60,233 bases of DNA from Bacteroidales bacterium (GTDB lineage Bacteria > Bacteroidota > Bacteroidia > Bacteroidales > UBA932). Below the pieces are notes generated by a model that worked only from the letters and a program-made list of their open reading frames with translations, did no database searches and was not told the origin of the DNA. Positions 1-7,623 of the stretch are shown here, piece after piece; position 1 is the stretch's first letter, and the number at the start of each line of letters is the position of its first letter. Made by a program: the position numbers and the translations under genes. The DNA lies in NCBI GenBank assembly GCA_024401745.1, contig JAKSKK010000010.1:1-60233 (forward strand), written 5' to 3'.

Positions 1-42
1 TTTACCCTATTATTTTAAGGCTATTTTGAGCCTGCACCAAAA

Positions 43-408
43 GTGACGAAGAACCGCCTTAATGGTACTTCGTATTCTTTTGTTTTATCAGCCAATATAT
101 ACTGTAATTCAACCTATTTGATGATTAAGCAAAATGCACAATTAGGGTTGCCCGCTGTATCAGGTAAAAAATTGACCAAGGTCGTAGCTACTAATAGTTC
201 AGGATGTTCAACAAAAGTAGAAGTTGGTATTACATCTAATAATTCAGACACAGCATCGTATGTTTCTGGCGGCGCTAAACAGACATGGAACTCGAAAGCT
301 TCCGATTGGACATACACACTAACCAACCTCGCGGTTAATACCACATATTACATGTGGATAACTAACGCTAATGCTCAGATTACCAAATTGGTATTGACAT
401 ATGAATAA
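43..408 (+). CDS. C-terminal fragment of a secreted/surface protein, probably truncated
   Basis: An open frame runs from 19 to 408, but an in-frame TAA at 16-18 closes it upstream and the only early start is a GTG at 43. The protein (about 121 residues) has no signal peptide. It reads like a beta-rich C-terminal domain rich in Ser, Thr and Asn, with alternating hydrophobic residues and the ending KLVLTYE. That pattern recalls C-terminal domains of Bacteroidales surface or lipoproteins; this is resemblance only. The AT-rich sequence contrasts with the GC-rich genes downstream. The likeliest reading is a decayed or frameshifted 3' end of a larger gene whose body lies left of the window. A standalone small protein from GTG 43 is the alternative. 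Confidence 0.45.
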   Translation: MTKNRLNGTSYSFVLSANIYCNSTYLMIKQNAQLGLPAVSGKKLTKVVATNSSGCSTKVEVGITSNNSDTASYVSGGAKQTWNSKASDWTYTLTNLAVNTTYYMWITNANAQITKLVLTYE

Positions 409-514
409 TAGAACCAAGGTCATATCTTAATACTAAACAATAGTAACCTTAAAGTTCCTACGGGTTCTTGGACCCGAGTTTATTCTAACGAATAAATAAT
501 TATTTTTCACACTC

Positions 515-549
515 AAACCTCGGTTGCTGCGAAGCACCCGAGGTTTTTT
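515..549 (+). terminator. Intrinsic terminator
   Basis: A perfect 9-bp stem, aaacctcgg (515-523) and ccgaggttt (538-546), is followed by a run of T ending at 549. It lies about 105 nt past the fragment ending at 408 and just before the next promoter, so it probably ends transcription coming from the left. The 409-514 stretch contains one shorter hairpin (cgggttc/ggacccg, near 470) and nothing else recognisable. Confidence 0.75.
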
Positions 550-569
550 ATGATCATGATGCCGTTGCG

Positions 570-601
570 TTTGCAAAATGGTAGGAAAATTCCTACTTTT
601 A
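570..601 (+). promoter_or_regulatory. Promoter with overlapping operator palindrome (HicB-like gene)
   Basis: A -33-like TTTG at 570-573 is followed after 20 nt by TACTTTTA at 594-601, close to the Bacteroidota -7 box. The spacer holds a perfect inverted repeat, gtaggaa-aa-ttcctac (581-596), which also touches the -7 box. A palindrome in this position before an HTH-bearing antitoxin gene suggests autorepression; that is inference. Confidence 0.55.
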
Positions 602-610
602 TACCCAGTT

Positions 611-1012
611 ATGAAAACAGTGAAAGTATACGTCGAAAAGTCACAATACGGCTACTCAGCATACATGGATGACACGCCCCTTGACTATTCCTGCCTCGGG
701 GAAGGCAAGACGGTGGAGGAAACCATCGCCGACTTCAATTTAGCGTATTCCGAGATGAGGGAGCACTATGCCAAGGCCGGCAAGCCGTTCGAGGAAATCA
801 AGTACGAGTTCTACTACGACACGGCATCGTTCCTTCAGGAGTACGCCCCAGCCTTCAGCCTGGCCGGGCTCGAGAGGATAACCGGCGTGAACCAGACCAT
901 GCTCGGGCATTATCTGCATGGCCGCCGCAAACCCTCCAAGAAGACCGTCGAAAAGATCGAGCAGGGCATCAAGACCTTCGCCCGCGACCTCTCCGCCCTG
1001 CATTTCGCCTAA
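611..1012 (+). CDS. HicB-like antitoxin with C-terminal HTH, orphan
   Basis: A small protein (133 residues) with an N-terminal HicB-type fold (residues about 1-60: MKTVKVYVEK, then YSAYMDD and the GKTVEETIADF helix). A C-terminal Cro/XRE-like helix-turn-helix follows (about 85-120, LERITGVNQTMLGHYLHGRR). HicB proteins neutralise HicA RNases and repress their own operon. No HicA-like small ORF lies beside it: upstream is a terminator and downstream a convergent gene. ATG 611 is preferred over the further upstream ATG at 578 because 578 would lie inside the promoter and operator. It is either an orphan antitoxin or a stand-alone regulator. Confidence 0.75.
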   Translation: MKTVKVYVEKSQYGYSAYMDDTPLDYSCLGEGKTVEETIADFNLAYSEMREHYAKAGKPFEEIKYEFYYDTASFLQEYAPAFSLAGLERITGVNQTMLGHYLHGRRKPSKKTVEKIEQGIKTFARDLSALHFA

Positions 1013-1029
1013 TTCGACAGTATTATTGA

Positions 1030-1314
1030 TTAAAGTACCCGTATGCTGACTCGCCGCCCAAGCCCGCGGAAGACTTTCACGAGTGTAGACAGCTGAATGT
1101 CTGCCTTACCCTTCTCGACCCGGGAGATGAAGCTTTTCTTGGTGCCGATTTTCTCGGCGAGCTCCTCTTGCGTCAAGCCGGCTCTGCGCCTTTCTTCCTT
1201 CAGCTGCTCACCGATGATGAACGCGTCGCACTCCATCTCGAATGCGTCGCGTTCCGCCGTACCGACCTTTCCGAAGTCCTCGGTAATCAGATCTTCAATA
1301 GGTGTGAGGTTCAT
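1030..1314 (-). CDS. XRE-family HTH regulator, HigA-like antitoxin without adjacent toxin
   Basis: A 94-residue protein with a clear Cro/C1-type HTH: EERRRAGLTQEELAEKIGTK (about 41-60), then SFISRVEKGKADIQLSTL. The N-terminal stretch (MNLTPIEDLITEDFG) resembles antitoxins paired with RelE/HigB-type toxins. Those toxins are normally encoded directly upstream, but here only 77 nt separate the start from the end of the GH92 gene, and that gap is occupied by the promoter. It converges with the HicB-like gene (17 nt apart). It is therefore an orphan antitoxin or a stand-alone repressor; the HTH call is firm, the pairing is inference. Confidence 0.8.
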   Translation of the reverse strand: MNLTPIEDLITEDFGKVGTAERDAFEMECDAFIIGEQLKEERRRAGLTQEELAEKIGTKKSFISRVEKGKADIQLSTLVKVFRGLGRRVSIRVL

Positions 1315-1335
1315 ATTGTCGTCCTAAGCTTTTCG

Positions 1336-1366
1336 CAAAGTTAACTAATTAGTGAACATTATCAAA
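1336..1366 (-). promoter_or_regulatory. Promoter of the XRE gene with near-perfect 18-nt palindrome
   Basis: Read on the minus strand: TTTG (1366-1363), a 19-nt spacer, then TAACTTTG (1343-1336), an ideal Bacteroidota promoter. Inside it lies gttaactaattagtgaac (1340-1357), an 18-nt palindrome with one mismatched pair. Its place between the -33 and -7 boxes fits an autorepressor operator. A GC palindrome (gccgccggcggc, about 1375-1386) also lies just past the GH92 stop, without a T run. Confidence 0.7.
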
Positions 1367-1391
1367 TCGTTTACGCCGCCGGCGGCGCCCC

Positions 1392-3701
1392 TTAGAACTC
1401 CAGCACCAGCTTGCCGCCGCGCACGAGGTCGTCGTGGGCGAGGAATGAGCTGCGGTAGGGCCTGCCGTTCAGGCGCGCGCTCTTGACCACGGGGCTGGCG
1501 TCGGAATCGCCCTTGCAGCTTATCACAAAGCGGGTGGGAGTGCCGTCAGGCTGGCTCAGGTGCAGGGTGATTCTGCTGAAAATGGGGCTGCCTATCTGGT
1601 AGCAGGTCCGCTGCCCGCCAAGGCCATCGCCCGAGCTCCCGCCGCCCGTCGCCGAAGCGCCCTCCATGCTCCTCACTCCGCCGTCGGCCTGGAACAGGCC
1701 TATCTTCATGGCCACGGCCAGGCAGCTCATCGAGCCCTGGTCCTCGTCGCCGTTGTAGCCGTCTTCGGGCGACATTTCGGAGTACACGGCGCGCACTATC
1801 CTGTGGCTCCAGTACTGCGAGAGGTCGGGCCTGTCGAAGTAGTGGAACACGAACGCGGTGTGTATCGACGGCTGATTGCCGTAGTTGATGGGGATGCGCT
1901 TGTTCTGCTCCTCGGTCTCGACGTTGTGCGACTTGCCGGAGGTGAAGTCCATGGCCGATGCCGCCTCCATGCAGGCGTTCAGCTTCTCGGCTGCGGCGGC
2001 CTTGCCTCCCATCAGCTCGGCTAGGCCTTCCTCGTCGTGCGGCACGTACCAGGTTGCCTGAGCAGCGTTCGCCTCGATGAATCCGTTGGCATAGTCGTAC
2101 GGGTCGAAGGGGTCCATCCACTTGCCGTCCACGTCCTTGGGCCTCATCCAGCCGCTCTCGGCGTCGTACACGTTCCGGTAGTTGAGCGCGCGCGCCATGT
2201 AGCGCTCGTAGTCGTCGGTCTTGCCCAGCTTGAGCGCCAGCTGAGCCAGCGCGTAGTCCTCGTAGGCGTACTGCAGAGTCAGGCCCGCGCCCTGCTGGTG
2301 GAAGCCGCCCGATGCCACCGGATTGGGGTAGGGCACGTAGCCCATGCTCAGGTAGTAGGGGAAGCCACCGCCCGTGCTGGTGTAGTGCTCATAGCCCGTC
2401 TTCTCCATGATTCCGCCGGGCTCGTGGTTCTTCCTGAGCGCCTGGTATATCTCCTCAAGGTCCTCAGTCACAATGCCTTTCAGCACCGCGCTCACCACGA
2501 AGGCGCAGTTGCAGTCGCCCGTCATCACGTAGGAGTAGTTGGCGCCGGAAGGGCCTCTCGGGAACAGCCCGCCGTCTTTGTAGTATTGCATCATCGACAG
2601 CACGTGCTCGCGCGAGATGTCGGGGTACAGCAGCAGCCAGATGTTGTCGAACGCGCAGTTGCCGCCCCAGAAGCCGTCGGTGTTGAAGTGCCTGAATGCG
2701 GGGGTGCCGTCGTCGCGGAGCGGGAGCCTGCGCACCTTGAACTCGGCTCCGGTGTTGTCGGGATAGTATCCGTTTACGTCGCTGATGGTGTGCTTGCCCA
2801 GCAGCACGTGCCAGAGGTCGGTGTAGAAGCGGCTCACGTCGGCCTCGCTGCCCTCCAGCTCGACCCTGCCCAGGAGCCCGTTCCATTCGCGCTTGGCATC
2901 GGCCACCACGCCGTCGAAGTCCCAGCCGGGGTTCTCGGCCTGCATGTTGATGCCCGCGTTCTCCTCCGATGTGTACGACTGCGCCACCTTCATGTTCAGC
3001 TGCCCGGCCTCCTTGGCTATGTGCAGGAGCACCTTGCCGTCCTGCTGCTCGACCTCGGTCACCGGCTGGTCAAGCTCTATCCTGAAGTACACGTTGAAGG
3101 GCTTGGGGCGCCGTATCGTGGGCTCTGAGACCACCATGCCCTCGAAGCTGCTGCTTCCGGTCTGGGTGAACGACTCCAGCCTGTTCCAGCAGGGGCCCAC
3201 CTGCGATGTCAGGTTCAGCAGCACGCCCTTCTCGGCTGTGCCGCCGTCGCTGAAGCTGTAGCGGTGGAAGCCCGTCCGGTTGGTGCTGGCCAGCTCAACC
3301 TGCACGCCGTAGCGCTCCAGAAGCAGCTTGTGATAGCCCACCTTGGCCACCTCGCCTTCGTGCGAGAAGGGCGAACTACAGTCGGTAAATATCTCATTCT
3401 GAGCACCTTCGCTGAACGTCACCGGCATTACCGACACGCCCGAGATCTGCCAGCAGTGGATGTGGCTGATGCCCTGGATCGAGGGGGAGTTGTAGCGGTA
3501 GCCCGCTATCCAGTCGTCGCCCTCGTCGGTGTCCGGGCTGAGCGCCACCATACCGAACGGCCGGCACGCCGACGCGAAGTACGCCCACCGCGAGTGAGCC
3601 GAGTCCATCTGCGGATACACCAGGTCTGACAGATCCTGCTGCCCGGCGCTGCACGCCGCCAGGAATAGCAGGGGAAGGAGGAAGAAGGGGATATGTTTCA
3701 T
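1392..3701 (-). CDS. GH92 family alpha-mannosidase-like lipoprotein with Gln at the catalytic-acid position
   Basis: A 769-residue protein, the usual length for GH92, the Ca2+-dependent exo-alpha-mannosidases of Bacteroidota. The lipobox LAAC (Cys17) predicts a lipid-anchored enzyme outside the cytoplasm. Family landmarks are present: the early FGMVALSPDT region, the GFIEANAAQATWYVP stretch, and the late GDEDQGSMS stretch carrying the candidate general-base acids. The motif that is normally GNEPS reads GNQPS: codon CAG at 1874-1872 encodes Gln610. In GH92 that Glu is the general acid, and Gln there has been reported for a mannose-phosphate-uncapping GH92. The substrate may therefore be mannosyl-phosphate linkages, or activity may be reduced. 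It stands alone, with its own promoter. Confidence 0.88.
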   Translation of the reverse strand: MKHIPFFLLPLLFLAACSAGQQDLSDLVYPQMDSAHSRWAYFASACRPFGMVALSPDTDEGDDWIAGYRYNSPSIQGISHIHCWQISGVSVMPVTFSEGAQNEIFTDCSSPFSHEGEVAKVGYHKLLLERYGVQVELASTNRTGFHRYSFSDGGTAEKGVLLNLTSQVGPCWNRLESFTQTGSSSFEGMVVSEPTIRRPKPFNVYFRIELDQPVTEVEQQDGKVLLHIAKEAGQLNMKVAQSYTSEENAGINMQAENPGWDFDGVVADAKREWNGLLGRVELEGSEADVSRFYTDLWHVLLGKHTISDVNGYYPDNTGAEFKVRRLPLRDDGTPAFRHFNTDGFWGGNCAFDNIWLLLYPDISREHVLSMMQYYKDGGLFPRGPSGANYSYVMTGDCNCAFVVSAVLKGIVTEDLEEIYQALRKNHEPGGIMEKTGYEHYTSTGGGFPYYLSMGYVPYPNPVASGGFHQQGAGLTLQYAYEDYALAQLALKLGKTDDYERYMARALNYRNVYDAESGWMRPKDVDGKWMDPFDPYDYANGFIEANAAQATWYVPHDEEGLAELMGGKAAAAEKLNACMEAASAMDFTSGKSHNVETEEQNKRIPINYGNQPSIHTAFVFHYFDRPDLSQYWSHRIVRAVYSEMSPEDGYNGDEDQGSMSCLAVAMKIGLFQADGGVRSMEGASATGGGSSGDGLGGQRTCYQIGSPIFSRITLHLSQPDGTPTRFVISCKGDSDASPVVKSARLNGRPYRSSFLAHDDLVRGGKLVLEF

Positions 3702-3708
3702 GGTGATA

Positions 3709-3739
3709 CAAATTTATACAGTATTTTTCATGTTTCAAC
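3709..3739 (-). promoter_or_regulatory. Promoter of the GH92 gene
   Basis: On the minus strand GTTG (3739-3736), 19 nt, then TAAATTTG (3716-3709). The -7 box ends only 7 nt before the ATG at 3701, so the mRNA would be leaderless or nearly so. Confidence 0.55.
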
Positions 3740-3763
3740 TACGTTCTGTTCGCCGATTTTTCA

Positions 3764-3771
3764 TAACTTTG
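3764..3771 (+). promoter_or_regulatory. -7 box of the MmeI-like gene
   Basis: TAACTTTG is an exact match to TAnnTTTG, 5 nt before ATG 3777. No convincing -33 box is visible. Its position argues that the in-frame ATG at 3693 is not the start. Confidence 0.5.
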
Positions 3772-3776
3772 ATGAT

Positions 3777-6539
3777 ATGATGACGCTGACTGAACAGAGA
3801 ACTTCCGCAAAGGCTTTTGCAAGAGCATGGAAAGGCCATGGCGACGAGAAGCAGGAGACATCCAAGTTTTGGATCGAGCTCCTGCATGACGTTTTTGGTA
3901 TCGATAGCCCCACGGCCTATCTTGAATTCGAAAAGAAGGTCAGGCTGGAAGGATCTGTCCGCTTCATTGATGTCTATGTTCCAGATACCAAGGTCATCAT
4001 CGAACAGAAGAGCATCGATGTCGATCTGAGCAAGCAGAGCTGCCAGTCAGGAGGCGAGTGGCTCACACCCTACAACCAGGCAAGGCGCTACGACAATAAC
4101 CTTCCGCTGAACGAAAAGGCACGTTGGATAGTATGCTGCAATTTCGAGCGTTTCGAGATTCACGACATGCAGAACCCTCTCGGAGAGCCTGAGATTGTGC
4201 TGTTGGAGAATCTTGAGAAGGATTTCCCCAAGCTCCAGTTCATAGCCGACATCAAGGTTGACAAGATCCGCCGCGAGGAGGAGATTTCGTTCAAGGCAGG
4301 AAAGCTCGTCGGCGAGCTTTATGACATGATCCTCCCGCAGTACAAGGATCCCAACAATGCCGATACACTTCGAAGTCTGAACCAGCTCTGCGTACGTCTG
4401 GTGTTCTGCCTTTACGCTGAGGATACCGGTCTGTTCGGCGAGAAGGACAAGTTCTACAATTACCTCAAGGAATACAATCCCGGCCAGTTCAGGAAGGCCC
4501 TGATCGAGCTGTTCAAAGTCTTTGATACGGCATACGAAGACAGGGATCCCTACATGGACCCTGCCCTCGCATCGTTCCCCTACATAAAGGGCGGACTGTT
4601 CACGGATGACATCGAGATTCCTCTGTTCACGCCCGAAATCATTGAGAAGTTGCTGGTGAAGGCCAGCCTTGAAGTGGACTGGTCAGACATCAGCCCCACC
4701 ATATTCGGAGCCGTTTTCGAGAGTACTCTGAACCCCGAGACCAGGCGCAGCGGAGGAATGCACTATACTTCGGTAGAGAACATACACAAGGTCATAGACC
4801 CGCTGTTCCTTGATGAGCTGAAGGCGGAACTGAATGCTGCGTTGGCCATTCCCGTGAAGGGCAAGAGGGACAAGGCATTGATGGAGTATCAGGATAAACT
4901 GGCATCGTTGAAGTTCCTGGATCCGGCATGCGGCAGCGGAAACTTCCTCACCGAGACCTACCTTTCTATCCGAAGGATGGAGAACAAGGTGCTGGAGGCA
5001 TTGGGGGTGGAAGGACAGCTGTACCTTGGCGATGACTTCTCTCCGATAAAGGTGAAGATTGACCAATTCTACGGTATAGAGATTAACGATTTCGCTGTCT
5101 CAGTTGCCCGTACTGCACTTTGGATTGCCGAGGCACAGACCCTGAAGGAGACCGAGCACATCGTCGGACGGCCCATTGAATACTTCCCGCTGAAGGAGAA
5201 CCCGAATATCGTTGAGGCCAATGCCTTGAGGATTGACTGGAACGATGTGGTTCCTGCAAGCGAGGTGAACTATATTATGGGTAATCCGCCGTTCATTGGG
5301 TATTCGCTGCAGAGCAAGGAGCAGAAGGAAGACTTAGCCGCAATAGCTATTAATATGGGTAAAAACATAGACTATGTGGCTGGTTGGTATGTTAAAGCAT
5401 CAGAGATGATGGACCAAGAACGTCATATCAAGGCCGCGCTTGTGTCAACGAACTCAATCTCTCAGGGAGAACAAGTAGCCGTTCTATGGCCTGAGTTATT
5501 AAGGCACAACATCCATATTGACTTTGCATATAGGACATTCAGATGGGATAGTGAAGCCTATTTGAAAGCACATGTTCATTGTGTAATCATTGGCTTTTCT
5601 GCTGGAAACACGGAAGGAAAGCGAATGATCTATGATGGGGAGGAATCGAAACAGGTTGATGTAATAAACGGCTATTTAGCTGATGCTCCTTTTGTTATAA
5701 TTCAAAGTCGAAAAAAACCTCTGTGCAATGTTCCAGAGATTGTAAAAGGAAGCAGTCCGGTCGATGGTGGGAATTTGATTATCGAAGCGGAAGAATACAA
5801 TGACCTTATTCAAGCTGATCCTTCTGCAGAACCTTTTATCAAACGGTTTTTTGGAGCGAGAGAATTCTTGCATAATATTCCCAGATATTGCCTTTGGCTC
5901 ATTAACATCAGGCCAAGTGAGTTGTCAAAACATAACTTACTAAAAGAAAGAGTTCGCAAGACTAGAGAATTTCGTTTGGCAAGTACCAAAGAAGCGACAA
6001 GGAAATATGCAGATTTTCCAATGAGGTTTATGGAGGTTCGTCAACCGGACAGTGATTACATTATTATTCCAAGACACTCATCCGAAGGCCGCAGGTATAT
6101 TCCAATGGGATATATGGATAAAGACGTGATATGTGGCGATGCTAATATTTTGATGCCCAATGCGTCTATTTACCATCTAGGTGTATTGGAGAGTCTTATT
6201 CATATGGCATGGATGCGTGTGGTTTGTGGTCGAATTAAGAGCGACTATCGTTATTCTAACGACATCGTCTACAACAACTTCCCCTGGCCCACTCCCACCG
6301 AAGCCCAGAAAGCAAAGATCGAACAGACCGCCCAGGCCATCCTCGACGCCCGCGCCCTGTATCCCGACTGCTCCCTTGCCGACCTCTACGACGAACTCAC
6401 CATGCCCATCGAGCTCCGCAAGGCCCACCAGGCCAACGACAAGGCCGTCATGGACGCCTACGGCTTCGACAAATCCCTCTCCGAATCCGACATCGTCGCC
6501 GCCCTCTTCAAGATGTACCAGCAACTGACAGAGAAGTAG
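3777..6539 (+). CDS. MmeI-like type IIL restriction-modification enzyme (fused endonuclease and DNA methyltransferase)
   Basis: From ATG 3777 the protein is 920 residues, close to MmeI (919). An N-terminal nuclease domain carries a D-x10-E-x-K site (Asp65, Glu76, Lys78, in VIIEQKS), and a helical linker follows. The methyltransferase has DPACGSGN (about 382-389) for S-adenosylmethionine binding and NPPFIG (about 503-508) for N6-adenine methylation. The remainder contains the target-recognition region. Such enzymes modify and cut from one polypeptide, so no separate R or S gene is needed. About 5.33-6.25 kb, covering the recognition region, is visibly more AT-rich than both flanks, as expected from exchange of specificity domains. 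The NERD gene follows after 1 nt. Confidence 0.88.
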   Translation: MMTLTEQRTSAKAFARAWKGHGDEKQETSKFWIELLHDVFGIDSPTAYLEFEKKVRLEGSVRFIDVYVPDTKVIIEQKSIDVDLSKQSCQSGGEWLTPYNQARRYDNNLPLNEKARWIVCCNFERFEIHDMQNPLGEPEIVLLENLEKDFPKLQFIADIKVDKIRREEEISFKAGKLVGELYDMILPQYKDPNNADTLRSLNQLCVRLVFCLYAEDTGLFGEKDKFYNYLKEYNPGQFRKALIELFKVFDTAYEDRDPYMDPALASFPYIKGGLFTDDIEIPLFTPEIIEKLLVKASLEVDWSDISPTIFGAVFESTLNPETRRSGGMHYTSVENIHKVIDPLFLDELKAELNAALAIPVKGKRDKALMEYQDKLASLKFLDPACGSGNFLTETYLSIRRMENKVLEALGVEGQLYLGDDFSPIKVKIDQFYGIEINDFAVSVARTALWIAEAQTLKETEHIVGRPIEYFPLKENPNIVEANALRIDWNDVVPASEVNYIMGNPPFIGYSLQSKEQKEDLAAIAINMGKNIDYVAGWYVKASEMMDQERHIKAALVSTNSISQGEQVAVLWPELLRHNIHIDFAYRTFRWDSEAYLKAHVHCVIIGFSAGNTEGKRMIYDGEESKQVDVINGYLADAPFVIIQSRKKPLCNVPEIVKGSSPVDGGNLIIEAEEYNDLIQADPSAEPFIKRFFGAREFLHNIPRYCLWLINIRPSELSKHNLLKERVRKTREFRLASTKEATRKYADFPMRFMEVRQPDSDYIIIPRHSSEGRRYIPMGYMDKDVICGDANILMPNASIYHLGVLESLIHMAWMRVVCGRIKSDYRYSNDIVYNNFPWPTPTEAQKAKIEQTAQAILDARALYPDCSLADLYDELTMPIELRKAHQANDKAVMDAYGFDKSLSESDIVAALFKMYQQLTEK

Positions 6540-6540
6540 A

Positions 6541-7302
6541 ATGCCAGAAACTCTCATCGTTGTTCTTCTTGCCTTTGGCATATTCGCCTTAATCGTCCGC
6601 CGAATTATCAAGGCGAAGAAGTACCGTGAGCAGATTCAGTCAGTCACTTCAATGGATAGGGGAACATGGTCGGAAAGGGACTTGATACCACAGCTACTCA
6701 ATAAATGCGGCATCGACCAGCGCGCAATCTACCACGACCTTTATATCCGCAAGTCTGACGGGACATATACCCAGATAGACCTTGCCGTTCCTACACCACA
6801 GGGCATCATTGCTTTTGAAGTCAAGGATTATAGCGGGTGGATCTTCGGCAACGAAAACAGCAAGTACTGGATGCAGGTCCTTGCATACGGTAAGGAGAAG
6901 CATCAGTTCTATAATCCAATATGGCAGAACCATTCCCACATTACGGCGCTTCGCAAATTGCTTCCAAACAATCCTGATGTCCCTATATTCAACATCGTCG
7001 TCTTCTATGGAAACTGCGAGTTCAAGGATTTGGACTATGATACAACGGGAAGAGTTCGTGTCATCTATGGCGGCTCACAGGTCAAACGGTTGATAAACCA
7101 TATAAAGACTCTTGAGCCTGGCAACTATGGTAACAAGCGTGAGGTAGCGAATGTTCTCGCAGAAGGCGTGAAAAATGGCAGAGATCCTGAAATCCGACAG
7201 GCCCAACAAAAACTCGCAGCTCGTGCCAAAGCCAACGGTCGCGAAACACACACATATAGTTCCGGCGGTTGGTGGTTCGGAATTCCTCTCAACGAACCAT
7301 GA
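6541..7302 (+). CDS. Membrane-anchored NERD-domain (nuclease-related) protein
   Basis: A 253-residue protein with one N-terminal transmembrane segment (about 3-22) followed by basic residues, then a NERD domain (about 40-170). The domain shows GTWSERDLIPQLL and a putative nuclease core of Asp80 in QIDLAVPT and Glu93-x-Lys95 in AFEVKDY. NERD domains are related to restriction-endonuclease folds and occur in defence and DNA-processing proteins. The gene starts 1 nt after the MmeI-like stop, so the two are almost certainly co-transcribed. Function is unproven: it could add cleavage at the membrane or be a passenger gene. Confidence 0.8.
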   Translation: MPETLIVVLLAFGIFALIVRRIIKAKKYREQIQSVTSMDRGTWSERDLIPQLLNKCGIDQRAIYHDLYIRKSDGTYTQIDLAVPTPQGIIAFEVKDYSGWIFGNENSKYWMQVLAYGKEKHQFYNPIWQNHSHITALRKLLPNNPDVPIFNIVVFYGNCEFKDLDYDTTGRVRVIYGGSQVKRLINHIKTLEPGNYGNKREVANVLAEGVKNGRDPEIRQAQQKLAARAKANGRETHTYSSGGWWFGIPLNEP

Positions 7303-7623
7303 CTAGACGATTGATAAGAAAGCTTTTAAGGTAAAAGCCTTATACATGGTATGGCTCCCGGGCTAGGTCTATTTTCATATATGGGGACCTAGCCCGTTCT
7401 GCGCCGTGATTCCCTCCTGGCGTGAACGCAAAACGCCCTTTTTGTTCACGCCGAAGGCATTTTCGGTGTTCCGGTGAACGTTTGGGCCCTTTTTGTTCAT
7501 CGCAGGCTCTGTGGTGCCGCTGCGGGTGTTGCCTAAGCGGATTCGGGTTCGAGACGAGGCCCGAAGTGGCCGTCGCAGAATCCCGTAGCGAGGCAACAGC
7601 CCGCAGCGCACACGCTAAGCGGA
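7303..7623. repeat. Hairpin-rich intergenic region with imperfect direct and inverted repeats
   Basis: No gene is credible in these 321 nt, but several structures are. A perfect 11-bp inverted repeat, cgggctaggtc (7359-7369) and gacctagcccg (7386-7396), has a 16-nt loop. Two similar units start gtgaacg and end ctttttgttca (7422-7449 and 7474-7500). A near-perfect inverted repeat, ctgcgggtgttgcct (7520-7534) and aggcaacagcccgcag (7591-7606), encloses a 6-bp hairpin ttcggg/cccgaa (7542-7547/7560-7565). A stretch at 7531-7572 is partly repeated at 7613-7657, across the GH43 stop codon. It could be a REP-like element, a structured RNA, or a bidirectional terminator zone. Confidence 0.5.

Noticed and set aside
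611-1314. A complete HicAB or HigBA toxin-antitoxin pair
   Set aside because: The two genes are convergent, both encode DNA-binding antitoxin types, and there is no room for a toxin gene beside either.
1375-1386. GC palindrome as a terminator for GH92
   Set aside because: It lacks a T run on the minus strand, so it is only a possible stem and is not listed as a terminator.
2037-3128. Long open frame (363 codons) opposite the GH92 gene
   Set aside because: It is antisense to a clear enzyme, and GC-rich third positions keep the opposite strand open. Its protein is low-complexity and Val/His/Arg-rich. The same applies to long frames at 9742-10827, 19524-20609, 31041-32105 and 48757-49791.
3777-6539. 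BREX PglX or DISARM methyltransferase
   Set aside because: The protein carries its own N-terminal nuclease motif and has MmeI length; no BREX or DISARM partner genes are nearby.
7422-7500. CRISPR-like repeats
   Set aside because: Only two imperfect units occur with a single 24-nt gap, and no cas genes are present.
7375-7611. Minus-strand frame of 78 codons in the hairpin region
   Set aside because: The frame crosses the inverted repeats, is Arg/Asn-rich and has no promoter or ribosome-binding signal; the structure is better explained as repeats.
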